The notes: generated from the letters alone by a model not told the origin. Positions 44,132-53,775 are shown, counted from the stretch's first letter. The stretch: 64,000 nt of DNA from Mediterraneibacter catenae (GCF_008691045.1 NZ_VMSO01000010.1:1-64000), one strand, 5' to 3'. A program made the numbers and translations.

Positions 44132-45070
44132 ATGAAGTATCAGGGAATTTCTTTAGACAGTGAACTACAGATCGACCATCTGTTTTCGCTCCACTATTTT
44201 GAATATATGAACAGTTTTTACTTTCCGGGAGAATCCCATCCGTTCTGGGAATTTGTGTGTGTAGATAAAGGAGAGGTGACGATCGGAGCCGGTGATCACT
44301 CTTTTATACTGACGAGAGGCGAGATCGCATTTCACGAACCGGATGAATTCCACTGGGTCAGGGCGGGCGGCAGGGCTGCCCCCAATCTGATCGTCATCTC
44401 GTTTTCTTCCGAGAGTCCGATGATGGACTTTTTCAGGGGAAAAGTGCTGCATGTCAATGAGGCTGACCGCCGTCTGCTGGCCCGCATAGTCAATGAGGCC
44501 CGCACGTTCTTAGAGGGCAGGCTGGATGATCCGTACCAGACCTCACTGACTGTCAGAAGTGATGCTCCGCCCGGAGCCGCCCAGATCATCCGCACATGTC
44601 TGGAACAGTTTCTGATCGGACTTGCCAGGCGATACCGGAAGGATTCTGTGCAGACTGTACAGAAGGACATCCGCTCCTTTATACCGGATAAAACAACAAC
44701 GGAAAATGCCGATGAAGAGATGTTTTCACAGATTGCTGCATATCTTTCCGATAACCTGTCATCACACATTACAATAGAGAAGATATGTTCCGACAATCTG
44801 ATCGGGCGCTCCAGACTGCAGAAACTCTTCCACGAGAAATGCGGGCTGGGGATCATAGAGTATTTCTCACATATGAAGATTGATGCCGCCAAGCAGCTCA
44901 TCCGCAATGAACAGATGAATTTCACACAGATATCTGAGAATCTGGGTTATTCTTCAATCCACTATTTTTCAAGGCAGTTTAAAAAAATCACAGGTATGAC
45001 TCCCTCGGAATATGCCTCGTCGATCAAGGCGATGTCCGAGCGGACGACAGACACCCGCCAGCCTCTTTAA
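44132..45070 (+). CDS. AraC family transcriptional regulator
   Basis: A 312-residue regulator with an N-terminal cupin-like sugar-sensing domain (FWEFVCVDKGEVTIGAGD, then GEIAFHEPDEFHWV) and two C-terminal helix-turn-helix motifs (about residues 215-305, ending SSIHYFSRQFKKITGMTPSE). The ATG at 44132 has AAGGA upstream; an earlier TTG is less likely. It is divergent from the hexosamine kinase and is its most likely regulator, probably as an activator that senses a sugar. Confidence 0.88.
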   Translation: MKYQGISLDSELQIDHLFSLHYFEYMNSFYFPGESHPFWEFVCVDKGEVTIGAGDHSFILTRGEIAFHEPDEFHWVRAGGRAAPNLIVISFSSESPMMDFFRGKVLHVNEADRRLLARIVNEARTFLEGRLDDPYQTSLTVRSDAPPGAAQIIRTCLEQFLIGLARRYRKDSVQTVQKDIRSFIPDKTTTENADEEMFSQIAAYLSDNLSSHITIEKICSDNLIGRSRLQKLFHEKCGLGIIEYFSHMKIDAAKQLIRNEQMNFTQISENLGYSSIHYFSRQFKKITGMTPSEYASSIKAMSERTTDTRQPL

Positions 45071-45094
45071 CGGCTGCGCGGGTGTCTGCTGTAC

Positions 45095-47704
45095 TCAGTT
45101 CATTTTCAGTTCATCTATAATATTTTCTTTTCTGATAAGCCCCATTGTATATACCATCGTAACTCCTACCACGATGAATACGCTGAGCAAAGCGATCCCC
45201 AGGTATTCCCAGGGTACGATATAATTCGTATCCACGCCTTCTGCCAGCACGCGCCAGATCAGCATGCTCACCAGAAGAGAAAGGATCAGTCCGTACAGGA
45301 TCGAGCGGAGCCCGTAGATCAGACACTCATAACACATCATCCTGCGGAATCCTTTTCTGTCCATTCCCACTGAGCGGAGCATGGCGAACTCTTTCCGCCG
45401 GAGCATAAGATTGGTGGAGACTGTATTAAATACATTTGCCACTGCAATGAGAGAAATCAGAATAATAAATCCATATGAGAGCACTGCCAGCGCTGTCAGT
45501 ATCTGACGGTTCTCCTCATAATCTTCCGCATTGTCATAAAAGTAACCTGTATTTTCCGCCTTCTCCAGTTCATCTGAGATTTCCCTGAATGCCTCCCCGT
45601 GATTCTCACAGCGGACTCCCATCTCATACCTGGAATAAACCTTATCCTCATGTCCTCGGAGATACTTCTGATATCCGCTTTCCGAAGTCAGTAACGTCAC
45701 ACCGAACTCGTCAACATTGACTCCGGCAGGCGCTTTCTCATACGCTGCCTGCAGACAGGCTGTACTAAGCTGCTCCGCCTCCGGCTCTCCTTCTTCTGTA
45801 TATTCTTCGTTCTCCAGCATAAGTTCCCGGTCACCGTACGCAAAAGGCGTGCCGCCCTCATACCTCTGTGTGATAGGGTCATATATCTTCACCTGTGACG
45901 GATACAGAAGAGGAAGCCCGTCATCGCTCTCTGCATCAGCGCCTTCGGCAGCCTGCTCGAAAATATCATCCGGAAGGGCGCACAGAGTCACATACATTCT
46001 GATGCCGCCCGGCTCCATGGCGGATATATAGCCCGACCGCATTCCCGCTTCCAGGAAGCTTTCTTCAATTTCATCCTCGTCGAGCGAGATCACAAACGAC
46101 CTGTTGAACCCCCTGTAAGACTGCATGAATGTTACATTCTCATTTTGTCCGATCACCCGTTCGGCCTCTTTCATATCATCCGGAACATTGACCGAATCTT
46201 CGGCATTTACAGAGTACAGGAGCTGTATATCCGGCATCTCCATAACGAATCTTCCTGTATCTGTCAGATATTTCCCGAAAGAAGACACCGAGACAAAAAG
46301 CAGGATGCTCATAGTCAGTGATATCACAGTACTGCGGTATTTTTTCCGGTCTCTTTTGTAGTTTTTCTGTGCCAGCATACCTGGCAGCCCGAACAATTTA
46401 TAGGACAGACCCGAAGTCTTCACATCTTTTTTCCTGATGCGGATATCCTGAGATGCCCGTACCGCTTCCACGGGGGATATCCTGCGCACTCTCCTGCACG
46501 GGATCCACACAGAGATCATAACTGTTGCAAATGCGAGCACTACTGCCGCGAGCACAGAGCCCCACGAGATCTTAAGCGGAATATCAAGAGCCTCCCCGTT
46601 TATCATGTTTGTAAGACCTTTTCCGATAAAATGAAGCGTAATCCCGATCCCCACTGTTCCTGCGATACAGCCCAGAGGAATTCCGATGCAGCTCACGAAC
46701 AGCGCCTCATAGCGCAGCGAACGTCTCAGCTGTTTCTTCGTCGCTCCCATGGAAGAGAGGAGCCCGAACTGAACAGTCCGCTCGCGCAGAGAGATGGAGA
46801 ACGCATTGTAGATCAGGGAAATCGCCCCTGCCATGATAATACCGATCACGATCGCGATCAGACCGATCAGTATACCTGCGAGATTGTCATTGTCAGCCAC
46901 CCCCAGCCACCGCAGGAGACCGGTATTAAAAGTCTTACTGTCACATTTTACCGTATCCATATAGTCATAAATATCTCCCGCGCGCGCTGTCCGCAGATAT
47001 ACGTTATGGTAATCTGACAGGCTGCCCGAACCGGACGGGCCGGCATATACACCGTAGGATGCTGCCTGAGACATATCCGGCATCTGAGAATAGATTCCGA
47101 CCACGGTAAACTTCATTTTTTTCAGATTTTCAAGTGTCTCCGGAGCGTTTCCGGTCTCAGCGGAGTAATCCTCCCCGCAGTATGATGTTCCTGAAGGCAG
47201 CCTCTCGCCGTCCAGCATCCGCACTCCCACATCGAGCTCCAGCGTATCTCCTATTTTTGTCTCCTGCCCGGTCTCCTCGTTGGCCGTCATAAAATCCGGA
47301 ATGATCACCTCTGTTTCATTCTCCGGCAGTCGTCCTTCCTCCAGCACAGCCGGACAGATCTCCCATGTTCCTTCCGGAAGGCTCTGGATATAGAGATATG
47401 GCATACTAACACTGGTCAGTTTCTCATATTCCGCATATCCGAGAATATCCGTTGCCGCAGCCATCTCCACACGGCTGTCCTCCCGGATACGCTCCAGCTC
47501 GCTGCTGCTCACGTAAGCCGCGGCGCCGTACCAGTTTCCGTCTCTCTGTATACTGTAATCCAGAAGGTAGCTCCAGATACTGCAGCCAAACGTCGTCACC
47601 GCAGTGATCATCGCCGTAGAGAGGATCACCCCGATAATCGTAACTACGGTGCGCATCCTGCTCTGCTTCATAGTCCTTAATGTGATCGTCGAAAAGATAT
47701 TCAT
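45095..47704 (-). CDS. FtsX-like ABC transporter permease
   Basis: An 869-residue membrane protein with the MacB/FtsX layout: an N-terminal helix (about residues 17-40), a large extracytoplasmic domain, three helices carrying the first FtsX motif (ERTVQFGLLSSMGATKKQLR), a second extracytoplasmic domain, and three C-terminal helices with the second motif (RRKEFAMLRSVGMDRKGFRR). It overlaps its ATPase gene by ATGA. The layout resembles large permeases beside BceRS-like kinase/regulator pairs that export or sense cell-wall-active peptides, but the extracellular domain is larger and duplicated compared with BceB. Confidence 0.87.
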   Translation of the reverse strand: MNIFSTITLRTMKQSRMRTVVTIIGVILSTAMITAVTTFGCSIWSYLLDYSIQRDGNWYGAAAYVSSSELERIREDSRVEMAAATDILGYAEYEKLTSVSMPYLYIQSLPEGTWEICPAVLEEGRLPENETEVIIPDFMTANEETGQETKIGDTLELDVGVRMLDGERLPSGTSYCGEDYSAETGNAPETLENLKKMKFTVVGIYSQMPDMSQAASYGVYAGPSGSGSLSDYHNVYLRTARAGDIYDYMDTVKCDSKTFNTGLLRWLGVADNDNLAGILIGLIAIVIGIIMAGAISLIYNAFSISLRERTVQFGLLSSMGATKKQLRRSLRYEALFVSCIGIPLGCIAGTVGIGITLHFIGKGLTNMINGEALDIPLKISWGSVLAAVVLAFATVMISVWIPCRRVRRISPVEAVRASQDIRIRKKDVKTSGLSYKLFGLPGMLAQKNYKRDRKKYRSTVISLTMSILLFVSVSSFGKYLTDTGRFVMEMPDIQLLYSVNAEDSVNVPDDMKEAERVIGQNENVTFMQSYRGFNRSFVISLDEDEIEESFLEAGMRSGYISAMEPGGIRMYVTLCALPDDIFEQAAEGADAESDDGLPLLYPSQVKIYDPITQRYEGGTPFAYGDRELMLENEEYTEEGEPEAEQLSTACLQAAYEKAPAGVNVDEFGVTLLTSESGYQKYLRGHEDKVYSRYEMGVRCENHGEAFREISDELEKAENTGYFYDNAEDYEENRQILTALAVLSYGFIILISLIAVANVFNTVSTNLMLRRKEFAMLRSVGMDRKGFRRMMCYECLIYGLRSILYGLILSLLVSMLIWRVLAEGVDTNYIVPWEYLGIALLSVFIVVGVTMVYTMGLIRKENIIDELKMN

Positions 47705-48384
47705 CTGCGGATCACCTCATCTCTCACGATCCGCCCGTCCTCCAGTGAAAGGATACGGTCTGCCTGAAGCGCGATATCCTCATCGTGGGTGATGACCAGC
47801 ATGGTCTGATGATATTTTTCATTAGAATAGCGCAAAAGCTGCATGATCTCCCTGCTGTTTTTTGAATCCAGATTTCCCGTCGGTTCATCCGCCAGCAGGA
47901 GCGCCGGAGCGTTCATCAGCGCTCTCCCGATAGACACCCTCTGCTGCTGCCCGCCTGAGAGCTGGTTTGGCAGATGGTTCTCCCTGCGCTTTAATTTCAG
48001 GACCGAAAGCAGCTCTTCTACTCTCTCTTCATTGACATCTCTCCCGTCCATGAGCACGGGCAGTGTAATATTTTCCCGTACGCTGAGCACCGGGATCAGA
48101 TTGTAAAACTGATAGATCAGCCCCACCTGACGCCGCCGGAAGACAGCAAGCGCATCCTCATTCTGTGCATATACATCTGTCCCGTCCACATAGACTTTTC
48201 CTGATGTCGGCGTGTCCACTCCGCCGATCAGATGGAGCAGGGTAGATTTTCCTGATCCCGAAGAACCGACAATAGCCGTAAATTCCCCTTTCTTCACCGT
48301 AAATGACACATGATCCAGCGCCCGGACTTCATTCGCCCCGCTGCCATAAACCTTTGTAAGATCTTCAACCTTTAATATTTCCAT
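47701..48384 (-). CDS. ABC transporter ATP-binding protein (MacB/LolD type)
   Basis: A 227-residue ATPase: Walker A GSSGSGKST (about residues 38-46), signature LSGGQQQRV, Walker B LLADEPTGNLD and switch His in VITHDEDIA. The combination of GNLDSKNS after Walker B is typical of the MacB/LolD/BceA class. Start at 48384 has an AGGAGG site. It overlaps the FtsX-like permease by 4 bp and follows the two-component genes by about 110 bp. Confidence 0.92.
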   Translation of the reverse strand: MEILKVEDLTKVYGSGANEVRALDHVSFTVKKGEFTAIVGSSGSGKSTLLHLIGGVDTPTSGKVYVDGTDVYAQNEDALAVFRRRQVGLIYQFYNLIPVLSVRENITLPVLMDGRDVNEERVEELLSVLKLKRRENHLPNQLSGGQQQRVSIGRALMNAPALLLADEPTGNLDSKNSREIMQLLRYSNEKYHQTMLVITHDEDIALQADRILSLEDGRIVRDEVIRR

Positions 48385-48497
48385 ATATACCTCCTGCCAC
48401 ACGGCTTTTAAGCCGCCTGATCTTTCTGTGGTCTTATCTTACCAAAAGGCAGTGACACCCGGGTGACTCTATTATTACAATTCAGTCACAATCGCCG

Positions 48498-49421
48498 TCA
48501 TACATTCTGCCTGTAAAACCGGATCCTGAAAACACTTCCGCCTCCTGTGCGGTTTTCAGCGCGTATGATACCGTTCTGCCGGCTCATGATCGACTGCGCC
48601 AGGGCAAGTCCGATACCGAAGCTGGAACTTTCCGCATTCTTTCCTCTGTAAAACCGCTCAAACAGATGCGGCATATCCTCCGGGTCAATACCGGGACCAT
48701 TGTCGCTGACTGCAATCTCCGTAAAGACCGGATTCTCGCTGCAGTCGATCACCAGCTTCTCCCCCGCCGGTGTATATTCGAGAGAATTTTTCAGGACATT
48801 TCTCACCACCTCCAGTGTCCATGCCTCGTCCGCCGAAAGCGTGATTCCCTGTGCGCCGTTGATCTCGCAGCTCTGGTCTTTTAATTCCATCTGGATCTCA
48901 AACGGCTCGAGTGCCCTGGTCAGAAATTCTTCCATAGAAATCACAGCGGGCTCCAGTGTAATGGAGCCCGCATCCAGCTTGGACATCTTAAGAAGAGCGG
49001 TGATCAGCCATTCGATCCGCTCGAGCATCCGGTTCATCTCCCTGAGCAGCCGTTCTCTCTGCCCCGGGTCATCCCCTTCCTTCATCATTCTTGCCGTCAT
49101 AATATTCAAAGTAGTAAGCGGCGTCCTGATCTGATGCGAGATATCTGCCAGGGCGTCCGCCAGAGCGCCCTTATCCTCAGAAAGGCGCTCTGACTGTTCT
49201 CTTAATCGCACGGTCATCTTATAGATCTCATCCCGCAGGATGGCAATATCTCCTTCACGGTAACTGCTCAGGACAAGCTCCTCACTCCCGTGCAGGATGC
49301 GGTCCATCTCACTGCTCAGTTTTCTCAGTTCCCGTTTATATTTCCTGATCTTATACGCATATAACCCGCCAAAGGCAAGTGCTGCTGCCGCTGCCGGCAC
49401 AAAATAAATGATCTCATTCAC
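48498..49421 (-). CDS. Sensor histidine kinase (HisKA type)
   Basis: A 307-residue kinase with a single visible membrane segment (residues 4-24, YFVPAAAAALAFGGLYAY), so almost no extracellular sensing domain. The phosphoacceptor His lies in LADISHQIRTPLTTL (about residue 106) and the ATPase domain has NSLEYTPAG, DNGPGIDPEDMPHLFERF and FGIGLALAQSI. Short kinases of this kind often sense through a partner ABC permease, as BceS does, which fits the neighbouring FtsX-type exporter. It overlaps the response regulator gene by 8 bp. Confidence 0.9.
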   Translation of the reverse strand: MNEIIYFVPAAAAALAFGGLYAYKIRKYKRELRKLSSEMDRILHGSEELVLSSYREGDIAILRDEIYKMTVRLREQSERLSEDKGALADALADISHQIRTPLTTLNIMTARMMKEGDDPGQRERLLREMNRMLERIEWLITALLKMSKLDAGSITLEPAVISMEEFLTRALEPFEIQMELKDQSCEINGAQGITLSADEAWTLEVVRNVLKNSLEYTPAGEKLVIDCSENPVFTEIAVSDNGPGIDPEDMPHLFERFYRGKNAESSSFGIGLALAQSIMSRQNGIIRAENRTGGGSVFRIRFYRQNV

Positions 49422-50097
49422 CGAGCCTGTACCCCATCCCCCGCACTGTCATAATGATCTCCGGATTCTGCGGGTCTTTCTCTATTTTTTCCCGGAGTCG
49501 TTTGATATACACAGTCAGCGTATTGTCATTTACGAATTCTCCCGCTGCATCCCATATCTCATCGAGAAGCCTTCCCCTGGTCAGCACCATCCCCCGGTTG
49601 TTCACAAATACAAGGAGAAGCCGGTACTCAAGTGCTGACAGGAAAAGCTCCTGCCCTGCGCGCATCACAATCCCTTTTTCCGTATCGATGCGGATATCAC
49701 GGATATTCACTACCGCCTGTGTCCTTCCTGACCTGCGGAGCACGGACCGCATCCTTGATACCAGTTCTCTTGGACGGAAGGGTTTGCTGATATAGTCATC
49801 AGCACCCATATCCAGTCCCGTCACCACACTGAACTCATCGTCCAGTGCAGTCAGAAAGATTACAGGGAGATCATACTTTTCTTTCACGGCAGTACATACG
49901 CCATAGCCGTTTCCCTGCTTCAGCGTCACATCCAGGAGCAGCAGATCGAAAGTTTCTTTTTCAAGGATCTCCATCGTGTCCTTCTGAGTATTAACAGACT
50001 TCACGAGGTATCCTTCCGTACTCAGGTACTCTGTAAGATTTTCAACGATCTCCCTGTCATCTTCCACCAGAAGCACTTTCGCCGTATAACTCATCAC
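49414..50097 (-). CDS. Response regulator, OmpR/PhoB family
   Basis: A 227-residue regulator: receiver domain with VEDD at 12-15, phosphoacceptor Asp in LLLLDVTLKQGNG (about 56) and Lys in YISKPFRPRELV; C-terminal winged helix with DEIWDAAGEFVNDNTLTVYI and IRGMGYRL-type ending (TVRGMGYRLGE). It is the first gene of a regulator, kinase, ATPase, permease series on the minus strand. Two adjacent ATGs begin the frame; either may be used. Confidence 0.93.
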   Translation of the reverse strand: MMSYTAKVLLVEDDREIVENLTEYLSTEGYLVKSVNTQKDTMEILEKETFDLLLLDVTLKQGNGYGVCTAVKEKYDLPVIFLTALDDEFSVVTGLDMGADDYISKPFRPRELVSRMRSVLRRSGRTQAVVNIRDIRIDTEKGIVMRAGQELFLSALEYRLLLVFVNNRGMVLTRGRLLDEIWDAAGEFVNDNTLTVYIKRLREKIEKDPQNPEIIMTVRGMGYRLGE

Positions 50098-50122
50098 ATG
50101 TTCCTCTCATCATCCGCTTCTC

Positions 50123-52420
50123 TTAATGGCATTTGCTCCATCCGCAGCACTTGCAGATATTGCATCCTTCTTCAAATACAAGCGGTTCTCCGCACTCCGG
50201 ACAGTACATCTTGTCCGTCTCTGCCTCTGACGTCACTGCCTTCGGTTTCGGAGCCTTCTCTGTCTTCCGGGACATCTTTACATGTGACGTGCCGTGATAT
50301 TCTGCCAGTTCCGCCTGCATCTCGTTGTACATATCCATGAGCGCATTTCCGACCGCCATCGGGCAGCATGCGCCTTTGCTCGTATCCTTTCTGGAGACAC
50401 GTCTCGCCGTGTAGGACGGACATGAACCGCTGGAGTTGAGCTGATCCACGATCGTCTCGATATCGATGCCGCCTCTCGCACTGATGGAGATCATACGGGA
50501 GAGTCCGACCATGAAGTTGTTGCAGCCTCCGGTGGATCCCTTGCTCAGATATGTCTCCAGAAGCGCTCCGGTGTGCGGATCAAACAGAGCGATGCAGTGC
50601 AGGCTGCCGCATCCTGTCGTCAGTTTACGCTTCTTGCCTATTACATCATCCGTCACAAGCAGGATCTCGCCACGCTTCAGTCCCTCACCTGCTGATACCT
50701 TCTTACTCTCTTTTTCTTTCTTCTCACTCGTGTTGAGAATACCTATTCTCTTGCAGCCGTCGCGGAAGATCGTAATGCCTTTAAGTCCCTTCTCATAGGC
50801 GTACAGATAAAGACCTTCTGTCTCTTCCACTGTAAATCGGTTCGGCACGTTCACGGTGGAGCTGATCGATGCATCGATATGCGTCTGCCATATGGACTGC
50901 ATGTCGATCCTCTGCTTGTAATCAAGCGTCATGGCTGTCACAAAGTAATCCGGCAGCTCCGAATCACTCTTCAGGCCATGCTGCTTCATGTAGCTTTCCA
51001 CGATCTTTGTATATACTTTGTAGTAAACGTCTGTGCCGTGCAGCGATTCTGTCTTACGCTCATAATAGTTTGCATAGACAGGCTCGATACCGCCTGAGAT
51101 GCCGAGCATTGTAGAGAGTGTTCCCGTCGGAGCAATTGTGAGGAGCTGGGAGTTTCTGAGTCCGTACTTGCGCACCAGTTCTCTCGTCTTCTCAGATGTA
51201 TTTGCCTTAAAATAAGGAGTGGACATGATCTCTTCGATATTACATTTTGCAAACGCTCCCTTCTCCTTTGCGAGAAGCGCAGATGCAGCGATCGCAGAGT
51301 CTGCCATGGCGAATCCGATATTGTCGCACATATTGACGGCATCTTCCTCGCCGTAAGTAAGTCCCAGCTTAATAAGGCAGTCCGCAAGACCCATGATCCC
51401 CAGACCGATCTGTCTCCACTCTCCGACGCTGTCCTGCTGCTCTTTCAGCGGGTGCAGCGGCAGACCTTCCTCCAGCACCTCATTGAGGGCACGGACAGAG
51501 ACTTCTACGCAGTGCTTGAGTCCTTCAAAATCAAATTCCGCATGGTCCGTGAAAGCATTATTCACGAACTCTGCGAGGTTGATGCTTCCGAGCAGACAGC
51601 TTCCGCCTGCCGGGAGCGGTTCTTCCGCGCACGGATTTACTCCCGCATAGGAGAATTCCTCTGTATTGCTCAGAAGGTTCCATCCCTCGATCCGGTCCCA
51701 GAACAGGGCGCCCGGCTCTGCGTAATCCCAGTTCGTCTCCGCGATGCGGCGGAACAGTTCCCGGGCATTTACTTTCTTCTCGATCGTCTCGCCTGTCGCT
51801 TCTCTTGTATAGTGGAGCAGGTAATCTTCATTATTCTTTACCGCTTCCATAAAATCTTCATGGATACGGACAGAGATATTTGCCTTTGTCACTTTCTCCA
51901 GATCTGTCTTCAGGTCGATGAACTCCTCCACGTCCGGATGGGAACAGTCTATGGAGATCATGAGCGCGCCGCGGCGTCCGTTCTGGCCGATCAGCGCCGT
52001 CACGAGAGAATAAAGCTCCATAAAAGACACAGAACCGCTCGTCTCTTTTGCCGCATTATTGATCTTGGCTCCCCGGGGACTCAGTCTGGAAATGTCCACA
52101 CCGCATCCGCCGCCGTAGCTGTATGTCCGCGCCAGTTTCTTCGCACAGTCAAAGATACTTTCGATATTGTCCTCCGGCGGATCGATCACATAACAGTTGG
52201 AATACGTTACTTTTCTTCCCTGCTGGTCCAGACCTCTGTTGGAAAGAATCCTGCCTCCGAACAGAAACTTCTTCTGACGGATATATTCCGCCACTTCTCT
52301 ATTACCTCCGCTGATACGGTTCAGCCACTGTTCAAAGCTTTCCCCGTCATTGCAATACTTTTTAGCCCAGATATCTGTCCCGAGCTGATTTTCCTCGCCC
52401 AGCCATTCTTCTACCGTCAT
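50123..52420 (-). CDS. nrdJ: Adenosylcobalamin-dependent ribonucleotide reductase (class II)
   Basis: A 765-residue enzyme that reduces ribonucleotides to deoxyribonucleotides using coenzyme B12, so it works with or without oxygen. Redox Cys in SNCYVIDPP (about residue 74), the GGGCGVDISRLSPRGA block, the catalytic NPCAEEPLPAGGSCLLGSIN segment (about 262-281) and the phosphate-binding PTGTLSTMLGISGGIEPV are visible. A TSCPD domain (about 600-680) and a C-terminal zinc ribbon (CPECGEPL...CKCCGW) complete the NrdJ/NrdZ layout. No cobalamin riboswitch was seen in the 240-bp upstream region. It appears monocistronic. Confidence 0.95.
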   Translation of the reverse strand: MTVEEWLGEENQLGTDIWAKKYCNDGESFEQWLNRISGGNREVAEYIRQKKFLFGGRILSNRGLDQQGRKVTYSNCYVIDPPEDNIESIFDCAKKLARTYSYGGGCGVDISRLSPRGAKINNAAKETSGSVSFMELYSLVTALIGQNGRRGALMISIDCSHPDVEEFIDLKTDLEKVTKANISVRIHEDFMEAVKNNEDYLLHYTREATGETIEKKVNARELFRRIAETNWDYAEPGALFWDRIEGWNLLSNTEEFSYAGVNPCAEEPLPAGGSCLLGSINLAEFVNNAFTDHAEFDFEGLKHCVEVSVRALNEVLEEGLPLHPLKEQQDSVGEWRQIGLGIMGLADCLIKLGLTYGEEDAVNMCDNIGFAMADSAIAASALLAKEKGAFAKCNIEEIMSTPYFKANTSEKTRELVRKYGLRNSQLLTIAPTGTLSTMLGISGGIEPVYANYYERKTESLHGTDVYYKVYTKIVESYMKQHGLKSDSELPDYFVTAMTLDYKQRIDMQSIWQTHIDASISSTVNVPNRFTVEETEGLYLYAYEKGLKGITIFRDGCKRIGILNTSEKKEKESKKVSAGEGLKRGEILLVTDDVIGKKRKLTTGCGSLHCIALFDPHTGALLETYLSKGSTGGCNNFMVGLSRMISISARGGIDIETIVDQLNSSGSCPSYTARRVSRKDTSKGACCPMAVGNALMDMYNEMQAELAEYHGTSHVKMSRKTEKAPKPKAVTSEAETDKMYCPECGEPLVFEEGCNICKCCGWSKCH

Positions 52421-52500
52421 TCTCCTGCACTCCTTCCGAATCTCATTTATTCAAGCATATGCTGTGGATCTGCTTCTGCAAATTCAGACATACAAAAAAT

Positions 52501-52545
52501 GTACCCTTTTTTACTGGAATACATGCGCCTGTAAAAAAGGGTATC
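52501..52545 (-). terminator. Terminator between aroD and nrdJ
   Basis: On the minus strand ACCCTTTTTTAC-AGG pairs with CC-GTAAAAAAGGGT, followed by ACATTTTTTG. It most likely ends the aroD transcript 120 bp after the stop codon; the nrdJ start codon lies about 80 bp further on. Confidence 0.65.
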
Positions 52546-52664
52546 ATTTTCAGTTCGAAATATCAAGTCTTGACAGAGATAAATCCTACATTACAAACAC
52601 AAAATATAGTATCTGCAATAGTATTTTTATACATATTCTGGTTATTGTCTATCTCCCGGCAAGG

Positions 52665-53435
52665 TTATTCGTTATCTGTATTGTGCAGAACTTTTAATAT
52701 ATAATTCACATCGCTGACCGAGAGCTGCCCCGGAGCTGATACATGCTTCGCCGCCCCGAATGTGAGCGCCGAACCGAAGAACTCTCCGGAGATCCTGCTG
52801 ATGCTTCCGAGCCATCCCATAGACATTGAGATGACCGGTCTGTCCGCGTACTTTTCGGTAAACTCATTTGTAGCAGCAAGAAGTGTAATCACATCTCCCG
52901 CATTGTGAGGCATAACGGCAATCTTGGGCACGTCCGCCCCCTGTTCCTGCATGGAACGGAAACGCTCTACCAGCGTCTCCTTATCCGGAGTTTTCTCGAA
53001 ATCGTGGCTTGACATGACAACATATACGTTATTATTGTGCGCGCATTCAAGCAGCGTGCTGCATACTTCCTCACCCAGCATCATCTCTACATCAACAAGG
53101 TCTGCGTTCCCTGTACCGATCACTTCCCGGTACAGATTTATATAATCTTCTGCGGATATTTCTTTTTCCCCGCCTTCCTGCTTTGTCCGGCAGGTAAAGA
53201 GGATCGGGATTCTGCCAAGAAGGATCTTTAATTCTCCGAGCGTCTCCTTCACTTTCTCCACATCGTCTATCTCTTCAAAATGATCTACTCTCCACTCTAC
53301 AATGTCACAGCAGACTGTCTTTACGACTGACACTTCCTCTCTCAACTCTGTCTCGTTTTTTCCTGTTATCGGAATACATATCTTCGGCTTTCCCGCTCCG
53401 AGCGTCATTTCCCTGATCTTTAATACTTTTGCCAT
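52665..53435 (-). CDS. aroD: 3-dehydroquinate dehydratase, type I
   Basis: A 256-residue TIM-barrel enzyme that dehydrates 3-dehydroquinate to 3-dehydroshikimate through a Schiff base. Residues seen: the EWRVDHFEE strand (about 48-56), catalytic His in VMSSHDFEKTP (about 146) and Schiff-base Lys in VPKIAVMPHNAGD (about 173). The PISMSMGWLGSISR and C-terminal PGQLSVSDVNYIL blocks are typical of type I. No other aromatic pathway genes are adjacent, so this copy may serve quinate/shikimate breakdown rather than chorismate synthesis; that is open. The upstream 50-bp leader has an AAGGAGG site. Confidence 0.93.
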   Translation of the reverse strand: MAKVLKIREMTLGAGKPKICIPITGKNETELREEVSVVKTVCCDIVEWRVDHFEEIDDVEKVKETLGELKILLGRIPILFTCRTKQEGGEKEISAEDYINLYREVIGTGNADLVDVEMMLGEEVCSTLLECAHNNNVYVVMSSHDFEKTPDKETLVERFRSMQEQGADVPKIAVMPHNAGDVITLLAATNEFTEKYADRPVISMSMGWLGSISRISGEFFGSALTFGAAKHVSAPGQLSVSDVNYILKVLHNTDNE

Positions 53436-53487
53436 ATTGTCCTCCTTGTATCACATACCGGAATATGACTTTTGGCACTTCCGGTGA

Positions 53488-53652
53488 TTACCGCGGGATA
53501 TACTCCCTCTTTTTTAACACATTGATGATGTTCCGGCCTTCGCTGACGCCGGCGTTTCTCTCTGCAAAGAATTCTATCACATCCAGACTCACTGCGCCAC
53601 CGCTGATCATAACAACTTCCCCCCCGATCTGCTTGGAATGGGTCGATGTCTC
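53488..53652 (-). other. Possible gene remnant, C-terminal fragment of unknown protein
   Basis: A 54-codon open frame reads KQIGGEVVMISGGAVSLDVI then EFFAERNAGVSEGRNIINVL and a basic end. It looks like real protein (balanced composition, helix-like) but I do not recognise the family. An in-frame stop lies immediately upstream, and a run of seven G near codon 10 could be a frameshift point linking it to another frame (IRDIDPFQADRG). Internal ATG at 53610. It lies in the 374-bp space between aroD and the sulfatase gene; the rest of that space holds only the sulfatase promoter and leader hairpin. Confidence 0.3.
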
Positions 53653-53747
53653 TTATCACCTTCAAAAAGTCTCATACATTTTTATGCAGTTTTCACAATC
53701 TGTTCTTGCTTTTAACCTCTTGCTGTATTATGGTTGAATCAGAAGCT

Positions 53748-53775
53748 CTGTCTCTCCTTTTTCCGGGAGAGACAG
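53748..53775 (+). other. Leader hairpin of the sulfatase gene
   Basis: Stem CTGTCTCTCC/GGAGAGACAG with an 8-nt loop, 35 bp before the start codon and without a U-tract. A possible promoter, TTCTTG-17-TATTAT, lies just upstream (about 53703-53731). Confidence 0.4.

Noticed and set aside
52421-52664. Cobalamin riboswitch expected upstream of a B12-dependent reductase
   Set aside because: No B12-box-like conserved core could be seen; the region holds the aroD terminator hairpin and AT-rich sequence.
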